From Podospora pseudoanserina (taxonomy: Eukaryota; Ascomycota; Sordariomycetes; Sordariales; Podosporaceae), in contig NW_026946672.1 in the NCBI RefSeq assembly GCF_035222485.1, positions 1,426,001-1,490,000 of the forward strand: DNA of 64,000 nucleotides, written 5' to 3'. Under the pieces are notes generated by a model, which searched no databases, was not told the origin of the DNA, and saw only the letters and a program-made list of their open reading frames with translations. This document shows, piece after piece, positions 1-9,082 of this stretch (position 1 is its first letter; each line of letters opens with the position of its first letter). The translations under genes and the position numbers were made by a program.

Positions 1-1752
1 CTCATCCTCACTCAACACACCCCCTCCCATCTTCCCCTCCTCGCCGCTGCTCTCCTTCCTCTCATGACTCATCTTCATCCGTCCCAAAATCTCCTCGGCC
101 TCCCTCGCGTACTTGCACCTCTTCCTGATCCTCGCCCCATACTTCCAAAACAACAAGGGGAAAGGCACGCACGCCAACGCGAGAAACGCCGGGACGGTGC
201 TCGCCCAGTGAATCCCCAGGTCCTGGTACATGTACGTCGTAAACAGCGGAAACGCCGCACCAAACAGACTTCTCAACACCGAGTTCGCGGCCAGGACCGA
301 GGCGGCAAAGACGGTGTAGCTGTCGATCATGTACGTCAACAAACTCAAGAACACGGCCACCAGCCCCGCGGCGAAAAAAGCGGATGCAGTGATGGAGACC
401 ATCCAGTGGATCTCAGGGCCGTTTGTCCACGCGAACCAGAACAATCCGACAGGGAGGAAAATAGACCCGACGATCGCGGGAGGGAGTCGAGACTCGGGGG
501 TCGCGAGGCCGGAGGAGAGGAGGGGCATGAAACGGGTTTTGTTGTCGATCATGGCGTATGTGACGGCAAAAACCATACCGACGGCCACGCCGACAAAGGC
601 TAGGCCGCCGATGCCGGGGGACCAGCCACGGTTGAGCTGGTAGACTATGGGGAAGGCGGCGAAGAGGAGGTAGAGGGTTCCGTAGACGATGGCGAGGTAG
701 ATTGATGTGAAGAGGACGATTGGTTCTTTGAAGAGCAAGACCCAGGGGCGGGTGAGGGTTGTTTTTATTTTTTGGGACTTGGTCGAGGGGTCGAGGAGGT
801 CCATTTTGGAGATGTAGATTTTCCCTGTGTGGGAGGTGAGGGCTGCCGCGCGTTTTTGGAGGAGGACGGGGGCGTAGGTTTCGGGTACGTAGAGGAGGCA
901 GAGGAGCCAGAGGGTGCCGGTGAAGATTGCTGTTAGGCCTTGGATCCAGCGCCACCCTAAAGATTCGCCGACGAAGCCGCCTACGATGGGGCCGATGGAG
1001 GGCCCGAGGAAGGGGGCCATTGCGAAGACGCCGGCTGCGGCTCCTCTTTCTTTTTGGGAGTTAGTATAGGGGAAAGATGGATGGAGAGGGAGGGGAAAAG
1101 GGGGCTTACCGTTGACGTCAAACATGTCTGCTACTACGCCGCCCGAGTTGGTGAGTGGTGATGAGCCAAAGGCTCCGGCGAAGAAGCGGAGGATGACGAG
1201 AGTTTCGATTGTGTCTGCCCCGGCGGCTCCGGCGCAGAATACCATGAGGGCCATGTAGGTCAGGGCGAAGATCGGCTGGCGTCCGTAGAATTCACTTAGG
1301 GGCGCCCAAAGTAACGGGCCGATGGCGAAGCCAAAGACGAAGAGAGAGATGCCCAGGGTGGCCATGGTTGGCGTGACTTGGAAGTATCTGATGATTTCAA
1401 AAACGCCGCCTGAATAGGCGGTGGAAGCAAAGGCCACTGCCAGGGTTGCGACGGCCTGCAGTAACGTGATGATCCATTTCTTGTAGTTGGGGTAGGTCAT
1501 GGGGTTGAAGGGGTCGGATTTCCCTGGGAGGAAGTCGACGATGTAGGGAGAGGATTCTGTGCCATCTCCCGGGTAGGGGTGGGACAATATGGCGGGCGTG
1601 AGGTGAGAAGGGGACAGTACGAGACGCCAGTGAGGGACATGATTGCTGTTGCTGGTGGTGTTGTAATCAGTCTGGGACTCCATATCTGGCTTTGGTGTTG
1701 GGGAGGGTGGTGTAGTCGGCAAAGCCGTCACCGACGACGAAGAGGATGCCAT
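1..1752 (-). CDS. MFS transporter, DHA1 multidrug/polyamine type (3' end missing)
   Basis: Probable plasma-membrane proton antiporter of the major facilitator superfamily, exporting drugs or polyamines. The ATG is at 1752. Exons are 1752-1110 and 1049-1, with a 60-nt intron (1109-1050) that has a CTAAC branch site. About 564 residues are visible and no stop is reached, so the C-terminus lies beyond the left edge; DHA1 proteins of this group are usually 500-600 residues, so little is missing. A hydrophilic N-terminal tail of about 90 residues precedes the helices. The loop 2-3 signature appears as GPLLWAPLSEFYGRQP, followed by many hydrophobic segments and a long central loop (after RWIQGL). 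The substrate cannot be told from sequence. No gene cluster surrounds it. The intron length is a multiple of three and lacks stops, so its retention would keep the frame. Confidence 0.9.
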   Translation of the reverse strand, partial: MASSSSSVTALPTTPPSPTPKPDMESQTDYNTTSNSNHVPHWRLVLSPSHLTPAILSHPYPGDGTESSPYIVDFLPGKSDPFNPMTYPNYKKWIITLLQAVATLAVAFASTAYSGGVFEIIRYFQVTPTMATLGISLFVFGFAIGPLLWAPLSEFYGRQPIFALTYMALMVFCAGAAGADTIETLVILRFFAGAFGSSPLTNSGGVVADMFDVNGKPPFPLPLHPSFPYTNSQKERGAAAGVFAMAPFLGPSIGPIVGGFVGESLGWRWIQGLTAIFTGTLWLLCLLYVPETYAPVLLQKRAAALTSHTGKIYISKMDLLDPSTKSQKIKTTLTRPWVLLFKEPIVLFTSIYLAIVYGTLYLLFAAFPIVYQLNRGWSPGIGGLAFVGVAVGMVFAVTYAMIDNKTRFMPLLSSGLATPESRLPPAIVGSIFLPVGLFWFAWTNGPEIHWMVSITASAFFAAGLVAVFLSLLTYMIDSYTVFAASVLAANSVLRSLFGAAFPLFTTYMYQDLGIHWASTVPAFLALACVPFPLLFWKYGARIRKRCKYAREAEEILGRMKMSHERKESSGEEGKMGGGVLSEDE

Positions 1753-3020
1753 GTTGAAGTTTGTGACCAGTCTGCTATGATAACGAGTAACGATATCGGA
1801 ATCTTATATCATGATATGGTGATACAAAAGAAACCACGATAAGATATTGTAACCGCGAGAACAGAAACCCAAATGCCATCCGGACACCCAAATGGGGGAA
1901 CCACTCGCCGTTTTATATGGCCAAGCCCGCCCTCTCCAGCAAAGCTTCCTCAACTCCGTTCCCCGATCCTGATCAAACGAAACCAACAATAGCAAGATTA
2001 ACAAACCACTACCCGCCCACGCCGCCCATCATGGGCTTTGGATTTCTGAATCCCGTTCCTGGTCCCACAACGGACGAACTGCCAAGAGCATGAGGCTCCT
2101 CCATCTCTGACAACACTGGACCCCTGACGTGATCTCCTGTCAGAATGAGCGTGCTCCGTCAGATCTGTAAACGGCCATTATGGATCACGAGATTGGCGAC
2201 TGCGGCAAGTGGACTGGTTGTAACCACCGCTGGACGGTTCCAAAAAGTCGGGACTCGGGCAGGAAGAAGCACCGTGAGAAACAACAGGAGAATGAGTGAT
2301 GACAAAACGGCATTGAAGGCACTCCACTTGAAGGACACGCCCAGAACGATAGCCTCGCAACTTCTCGAGGATTCTCATTTGTGGGCTCTTGGTCTTGCGA
2401 GGCCGCGTCGTTGTCCTTGATTCAATTTCGCAGCTGGTTTTCCAACGGCCGAGGCATGCGGAGTATTTCTCGCAGGCTTACAAACCAGGCTTTCCAGAAG
2501 AACGACAAGGACGATTTGCCCCTGAGAGAGAGACGAAAAAATCGGCGAACGAGACCACAGAAAAGAGAGACTGTTGTCGGGATCGTGGAGCCGCAAGATC
2601 AAAGCAGCGGTGGGTGCCAATGCCGACGCACCGAGGTTAGCGCTCCTTGGAACTTTTTGAATTGTAGATCATCGGCGGGATTCACATGCTCCTAACCTCC
2701 AACTCCGGTCGTGCTGACATCATGCACAGACTTGCTCTGAATTTCCAGTCATCTTTCTTTTGACATCTTGGCATTGGAACCAAACATTGTTGAAGCCCAA
2801 TATCGGACTGTTGTCGTCCAAGCTTGAAAATGCAATAGCAAAGCCATGTTTCGGCACCGGAAAGCTCGGTTCCAAAACCACGGGATATCAGCCCATCCCA
2901 CGCAATCCATGAACTGACCATCGTATAAAACCATCATGGGGTGATGCTGGATGTATTCGTTGGCAGATCCGCCCCGGCTCAGCCTTGTAGATGGGTATCT
3001 TTTCGATCTTTGAGCAGGAT
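1753..3020. other. Intergenic: MFS upstream region and rcm1 3' flank
   Basis: No convincing gene. The part next to 1753 is upstream of the leftward MFS gene and holds a perfect 12-bp palindrome at 1806-1817. The part next to 3020 should contain the 3' untranslated region of the leftward methyltransferase gene. The ORFs here are short, lack recognisable domains and occur on both strands. Confidence 0.6.
1806..1817. promoter_or_regulatory. Perfect 12-bp palindrome upstream of the MFS gene
   Basis: ATATCATGATAT reads the same on both strands and lies 53 bp upstream of the MFS start codon. It could be a site for a dimeric regulator or part of the 5' leader. The position and symmetry are seen; the function is inferred. 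Confidence 0.25.
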
Positions 3021-4893
3021 CTAATCGTCAAACCCACTCCAATCATCCTCACTCTCATCCTCGCTCTCTTCATCTGCCCCCTTCTTCAGAGTCGGCATCC
3101 CATCCGGCCCTCTCACGATCCTCCCGTCCCCATCTCTCACAAACGGCCCCTCTCCCTCACTCCCACTCCCAAACCTAACATCCCCTTCCGTATCATCCAC
3201 CTCAACCGCCTTTCTCCCGGTAGCCTTCAACGTCGGAATCCCATTCTCATCCCTCACAACCCTCCCCTGTTGATCCCTCACATACGGCCCCTCCTCATCT
3301 TCTTCCACTTGCTTCTTCTCCCCATCCACCGTCCCGTCCCTCACAAACATCACCACAAAAAACCCCATCGTCCCCCGTCCATCATCCCTAAAAGCCCTGA
3401 CACACCCCTCGGCGACCTCCTTATCCCCCTCACAACCCTCCACCTCCCCCCTAACATCCCACTCCCACATCCCCCTAACCTGCTCCTCCCGCCTCAAAAC
3501 CCTCCACCCCCTCCTCCTCGCCACCTCGGACCCCAACGCCCTGATCGTAACCCCCTCATTCTCCCCCTTATGAACCGAACACGTAGAATACGTCACCTTC
3601 CTCGCATTAGGAAACTCAAAGGCATGCAAAACAATCTGCAGCTGAAACGCCGCCAAAGCCTCAATCCTTTGCTGTAGGTCCTTTTCAGAGGAAACCACCG
3701 TTTCTTGTCCATCATCATCCACCATCATCGCCGGTGCCGGTTTCATCTCCTCTTCCCCCTCGGCCCGTTTCCTTTTCTTGTTTCCACTCTTCCCATTACC
3801 CGGTTTGTTCTTGCTGGCTAACGCCTCAGGGAGGCAAAGCTCAGGAACATCATCACGGCCGACAATCCCACTCCCCGAACAACTCGGGTCGAGCAGCAGC
3901 GCCCCGACATGGGCGTATTCCTCCGCCTGGGGATCAGCCCGGAGGAAGTCCTCTGCTGGGTGAACCACCGTCTTTGCGTCACTTCCCGCGATTTTGATCA
4001 TTTTCTGCAGGGTCTTGGCTCTGTTTCTGTCTTTTTCAAAGGCGTGGATGGTTTGTCCTCGGGCGAAACCCCGTTCGGAGAGTATCCCGGCGAGGTGGGT
4101 GGTTTTGTTCCCTGGGGCGGAGCAGGCGTCAATGATATCCCCATCTTCCGGTCTTGGGTCAAGTAGATAGGCAGGGAAGCAAGAGGCTTTGTCCTGGAGG
4201 ATGATCTCGCCCTTTTTGTAGGCTTCCGTCTTGGTGAAGTCGAGGACGGAGGGGGGGACGGCGATGAGGTTGGGGATGTGACCGTCAAGACACAAGACTT
4301 TTTTCTTGCGGGGGGCGGTCATGACTTGGGTTATCGAGGGGACGACTTCAAACCCTTTGAAGGTAGTCTCCAACTGTGCGTCAAGGGTTGATTTGATAGC
4401 ATTGACGCGGATCCATCGGGGATGCTGAACTGGGCCGGCATATTCCGCTTCTATCAAGTCGCGAAAGGTTTCGATGGTGGGACATCTCCTGCGGATGCGG
4501 GCTTTGGTGAATTCCGAGGTGAGGCGGGCTTTGTGGCGGTCGATGGATTGGCGGAGGCCGTGGGAGGCTGGGAGGGCGATACCACCTTTTGCGAGGAGGT
4601 GGTCGTGGACTAGGAGGATGGAGAGGATGGGGGTGAGCTGAGAATGATTATTAGTAGTTGATACTGCAATGGGTGAATGAAGGAAAACACACCTTGCGCT
4701 CGTGCTTGAGTAATTCGGCACTCTCAACCACTTCTTTGAGCACAGAACTCCATTTGCATGTCTCTAGAGCCAGGGCGTAGACCTGCGCTGGGGGGGACTT
4801 GAGGTCCTTGTTGCTAAAGACTCGTGATTTCAAGCTGCCGCCGTGTGTCGATGGCCCTGTGAGCAGCGCTGCTGCTTCGTGGTAGAGAGACAT
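3021..4893 (-). CDS. rcm1: 25S rRNA (cytosine-C5)-methyltransferase, Rcm1/NSUN5 family
   Basis: S-adenosylmethionine-dependent enzyme expected to make m5C in large-subunit rRNA in the nucleolus. Exons are 4893-4693 and 4637-3021 (intron 4692-4638), giving 605 residues. The N-terminal helical region is followed by a Rossmann-fold domain with the SAM motif DACSAPGNKTTHLAG, motif IV LLDPSCSGSGI and motif VI TYSTCSVHKGENE, whose TCS cysteine is the expected catalytic nucleophile. Basic KKRKR stretches sit between motifs IV and VI and look like a nuclear/nucleolar signal. After the catalytic domain there is an acidic tail holding two copies of a motif of about 23 residues (GPYVRD.. and GPFVRD..), each ending in PTLK, and ending SGFDD. 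The 3' half uses G-ending codons, unlike the 5' half. Family assignment is firm; the exact rRNA position is inferred from family knowledge. Confidence 0.93.
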
Positions 4894-5629
4894 TCTCAGT
4901 TACAACAGATGTCCGAGGCGTATTATTGATCCATTCAATTGAAACTTTTGAGTCGGGCCAAATGAGTTTGGGCTACTTGAGCTGAGTGATGAAGGTGAGC
5001 TGCTGGAATGAGTTGTGAGTTGTGAGTTCTGGTTGGTTGCCTTGACATACTGCAAAATTTTGGAGGCCCAGGGTTAGGGATCATGGCCGTTGATATCGCT
5101 GAGAACTCAACCAAGAAGTCACGCGTTCACCTGCACAGATCATCAGTCACCAAAGTCATGGAAGAGCATATGTTTGCGTAAAAAACACGCTTTCTCCAGC
5201 CTCTGGAGTATCTCATATTCCCTTCTATATATATGTCCCATCCCTCCCCGTCTTAAAAATCACCAAAAAAACCCAATGTTCCAAAAATGTTGTTCAGAAG
5301 AATCGAAGAATAAGTGATGCATACACGAAATGTAAGAAGTGAAGTACAGCAGCAGCCATCAACGACAAAAACATATGGCGCTCTTTTGGGGGGATCTCTT
5401 TCGTCATAAATCATCGTTTGATAGATAGGGAAAAGGAAAAAACACCGGAACATCCAAACACCCCTTCCCATATGTCCAGCCCTCCCCTTTTCCTACCGCT
5501 GAAAATTGTCCGCCCAAAACCAAAATTGGTATCCATCCCTAAATGTGAAGAGAAGGGCTTGACGCCCGCCCCGAAAGAAGTAAAAAGGTATCAAAGAAGA
5601 AGAAAAACCTCGTGTGACTAAGTCATCGT
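4894..5629. other. Intergenic: rcm1 promoter and 3' flank of the WSC gene
   Basis: Contains the upstream region of rcm1 (near 4894-5080) and the likely 3' untranslated region of the leftward WSC-domain gene (about 5200-5629, A-rich on the plus strand). No gene is seen. Confidence 0.6.
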
Positions 5630-7504
5630 CTACCTCCGGTGGAGATGACGAGAGGGAATGCGGGCGTGGTGCGCAAGGTGGTTGTGGTTGCGCACATGGC
5701 GCTTCTCAGCCTTGGCAGGGGCAGCGCCGCCCTTGGTGAAGACGGTCAAGGCCCAGTCACCACCGCACTTCTGGCTGGCATCACCCTTGCAGGTCATGTT
5801 GCACTTGGAGTCGTCAAGCTTCTCGACAGTGTTGAGGCTGTTGCCGCAGTAGCACTCGCCGCCGTACTCGGTGCCGGCAACAGAGAAGCCCTTGGAAGAG
5901 CAGTACTCGACGCAGGCTGTGTTGCTCACCTGGCCAATGTTGGGTAGAATCTTGCCAGAGATGACACGGTCAGACTGGTCCTTGTAGCAGCCGGCGGCCT
6001 TGAAGCCCGAGATCTCAGCACCAGACTTGGCAGACTGGGTGGGGCCGGCAGGGGCCTCGTAGACGGTCCTGGTCTGCCAGACGGTGACGGTGTCGTAGAC
6101 AATCCTGACCTTGGGAGAAGCCGCAGGAGGAAGGACAGCCTCGCTGGTAGGCTCGGGCTTCTCAACGACAGGGGGTTCCTCAACCTTGGTGGGGGCGGGA
6201 GCGGGAACGGTGACAAGGGTGGTGGAAGGCGGGGGCGGCGCAGCAGCAGAGCTCGACGACGGGACCGGAGCGGGGGCAGCAGAACTTGATGGCTCTACCT
6301 TGATAGCAGGGGCGCTGCTGGACTTGGGAGTCTCCAGCTCGGGCTTCTCGACGACAGGCTCGGGCTCGGGAACAGCAGGAGCGGGGGCGGGCGAGACGTT
6401 GCCGCCGCCATATTTCCAACCAGCGATGGGGTTGTTGCCGGGAAGCTTGTCAAGGGTGCCGGCAATCTTCTCCTGGATGGGGCACTCAATGTTGCAGCTC
6501 TCACTGTCAGGGTTGACACCATGCTTGAGGCCGGGGCAGTTGTGAAGACCGGCATGGCCAGCGTCGCAGGTGTCGATGATGTGCTGAAGCTCCTCCTCGT
6601 CCCAGCCGGAGATGAAATCACCGTGAGCCGAGAAACCAGTGGCATCACCGTTGGAGAAGACGAAAGGGCTCTCCTTGCCAAGCAAGTGCTGGTAGCGAGG
6701 CAAGAACTTGGGGGTGTTCCAGTAGGTCTCAAAGAACATGTGAGGGACGTGGATCCAGCCCTTGGGACAGTTGAGCTTGTCGCCGACAGGGGTAGGGAAA
6801 GCCATGTTGTTCTTGTAGTTGGTGAGGCCGGCGGCGGGGTTGTAGCAAGAGGGGAAGTGAACATCCACGCGCATGGGAGAGGCATAGGCGTCGCAGTTCT
6901 GGAAGGGGAAGCCATAACCAGCACCCTTGTTGACCGGGTCACCAAGACCAGCCCTGGAGCCGTCCGAGTTGTCAGGCCAGCTAGGGGGGTTGTAGTTAGG
7001 GCGAGGGCAAGTGATCTGAGCGGCCTGGATGGGCTTGGAGGGATCCAGCTGAAGGGCGCCATCAGAGACATGGCTGGGCTTTGACCTCAGAGTGGGGTTT
7101 CCGCTGACAATCTGGAGACCGAGAGGGAAAGCCTTGATATCGTCGTCGGTGGCGTCGAAGAAGTAATAGTTGACCATGTAAAAGAACTCGACGGGCTCCA
7201 AGAGTCCGGTCTCGGGGTCCTTGAAGTAGAGTGAAGGGACCCAGTATGAGCTCATGTCAGCCTTTGGCTTGGCTGTGGTGCACTTGGACTGGCGCAAAGA
7301 CTCTCCGGTAACGTTGAAGCCAAAGTTGCTGGCACCCATGACGGCGTGGACGTGGGCAGAAGGGCCTCCTGGTGAGACGATGGGATCGGCTCTGCATGTC
7401 GTCAATGGTCCCCGACCCTTGTGCTGAAGAGTCGCAAAGGTACGTCTGTCCTTGGCGGCAGCCACTGTGACGGCCATAGTGGCCAAGATGGTGGTGAAAT
7501 GCAT
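5630..7504 (-). CDS. Secreted DUF1996 and WSC-domain protein
   Basis: Single-exon gene of 624 residues starting at ATG 7504. Residues 1-17 form a signal peptide. A DUF1996 domain follows (about 35-345), with conserved His-rich stretches such as SAHVHAVMGASNFG, DVHFPSC and FSAHGDFISGWDE. A Pro/Ala/Ser-rich linker (about 375-480) leads to a WSC domain (about 500-590) with the usual eight cysteines, including ECYCGN and CNMTC. WSC modules bind wall polysaccharide; the DUF1996 function is unknown. There is no obvious transmembrane segment or GPI signal, so it is probably secreted or wall-associated. The extreme C-terminus follows a dibasic KR and is rich in His and Arg. Codon use is strongly C-ending throughout, suggesting good expression. 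Confidence 0.92.
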   Translation of the reverse strand: MHFTTILATMAVTVAAAKDRRTFATLQHKGRGPLTTCRADPIVSPGGPSAHVHAVMGASNFGFNVTGESLRQSKCTTAKPKADMSSYWVPSLYFKDPETGLLEPVEFFYMVNYYFFDATDDDIKAFPLGLQIVSGNPTLRSKPSHVSDGALQLDPSKPIQAAQITCPRPNYNPPSWPDNSDGSRAGLGDPVNKGAGYGFPFQNCDAYASPMRVDVHFPSCYNPAAGLTNYKNNMAFPTPVGDKLNCPKGWIHVPHMFFETYWNTPKFLPRYQHLLGKESPFVFSNGDATGFSAHGDFISGWDEEELQHIIDTCDAGHAGLHNCPGLKHGVNPDSESCNIECPIQEKIAGTLDKLPGNNPIAGWKYGGGNVSPAPAPAVPEPEPVVEKPELETPKSSSAPAIKVEPSSSAAPAPVPSSSSAAAPPPPSTTLVTVPAPAPTKVEEPPVVEKPEPTSEAVLPPAASPKVRIVYDTVTVWQTRTVYEAPAGPTQSAKSGAEISGFKAAGCYKDQSDRVISGKILPNIGQVSNTACVEYCSSKGFSVAGTEYGGECYCGNSLNTVEKLDDSKCNMTCKGDASQKCGGDWALTVFTKGGAAPAKAEKRHVRNHNHLAHHARIPSRHLHRR

Positions 7505-9049
7505 GGTGAAGAAGTTGTTGTTGTTGTTTGGTATCGCTTGGAAATGTCTAAAGTCTATCCTTTGGTTGTTGGGTATCTCAAAAGTCGCTCCTCAACGGCT
7601 CGAGAAAAGTGTGGGAAGAAGTTGTCGAAGGGTTGATAAGACAAGTCTCTGGGACTGCTTGATAAAAGTTTCGAGTTGCTCAATACCGGTTGGCTGGAAT
7701 GAATGGGGGGTTGTGATTGTGGAACAGTCGCTAACTATTCACGTTGGCCGTTTCTATTGTTGGTATTGCTTGACAGGTAGAAGCTGGATATCAACGGCTA
7801 GCGTGGTGGAAAGGATAGTGATGTAAGTGAGTATGTATTGCGCTGAGCAGGCTCCGCAGCTGGTGATGGTTGGAAAAAAGGGAGTGTAAAGTGATGTGCA
7901 ACAGCACAACTTGGATTCGAAGGAGAGAGATGAGGCACGAGTGCCAGGAAAAAAAGAGAATGACAGGACAACAAAAACCCACAGGAGGTTGAGGAGGAGA
8001 AGGGTGAGGGTGAGGGAAAGAAAAGAGGGAGACGGGACGAACTCCCGGCATGGGTGTGACCCAGTTTATACGCAACACGAGCCGACGACGTTGTGCTCTG
8101 TGTCCACACTTGCCCACCCCACCCCACCCCTCAGCCCGGCACCGTGGGTCCAGAAGACCAGAAGCTGAGAAGCGAGAGAAGTCCCGTCTCCGTTCACTCC
8201 TCTGGCTAGCCCGATTGAGACATATTCGGACGCCCATTCCAAGGAGAGAGAGCGATCGATGAGCAATTGACTGCCAGGATTTTGCCAGGGCAAACATCAG
8301 ACACCGGAAGGTCCGGTGGAGGAGCTGAAGGCAGTGGATTCCTCACCTCACCATCTGGGCAGGGCAGAGGTTTGTGGATGTCTAACTGTCTAACAGCTGG
8401 CGTGCACTGGCGTTTGTCTACCCTATCTGGGCTGGCCCCTTCATCAAACACGCCGTCTGATCCAGTGGTTCCTGGCTCTCGAGATGTCAAGAGATTTCAG
8501 ATGAGAGGGGGTCGGCGAACCGCCATGGTGGACGAGAGCACGAGGGAGAGGAAAAAAACTGTGCGCTCAGGGGTAACGCTCGCTCAGGTCACTCTGTACC
8601 TGCATCTTGCTCATCGCCACTGCGGATCCCATTGGCCGGATGTTCTGCAAGCTGCAGGTCGTTAGGTGTGTGCCTGAGTTGGCACAGGGCGGGACGGCAG
8701 AGGATAAAAAAGACAAAGAATTTATGTTGTTACGCGGCGCGAATGGCGTCCAATAGGATCGATCGACTGGCAAACTCGAAAAAGGGGAAACTTCCAAATA
8801 TGGTGCCCTCCTCCTTCCAGACCCTCCAAGTATTCAAGTATCACCGTCAGAAACAGAGTGGAAGGCGGACGCCGACAGACGGGTAGCCAACATGTGGGAA
8901 TTGGGCACAAAAATGCGGTCCCTGGGTTTTCATCTCGTCTGTGTCGCGGGATACCAACGGTTCCCTGGACCGGCCCGACACCAAACTCTCGACGACCTGA
9001 CGTTGCGGTTGGGAACTTTGGGTCCCCGCACACCTGGGTTTTGGGGCTT

Positions 9050-9082
9050 CTTTTTTTTTATTTTTTTTTGTTTTTTTTTTTA
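9050..9082. repeat. T-rich low-complexity tract
   Basis: Three to four runs of 8-11 T separated by single A or G bases. No function is evident; on the minus strand it is A-rich. Confidence 0.6.

Noticed and set aside
2991-3677. 228-codon plus-strand ORF rich in Pro, His and Leu
   Set aside because: Lies entirely opposite rcm1, whose domain motifs are clear; it is a shadow of the G-rich coding strand.
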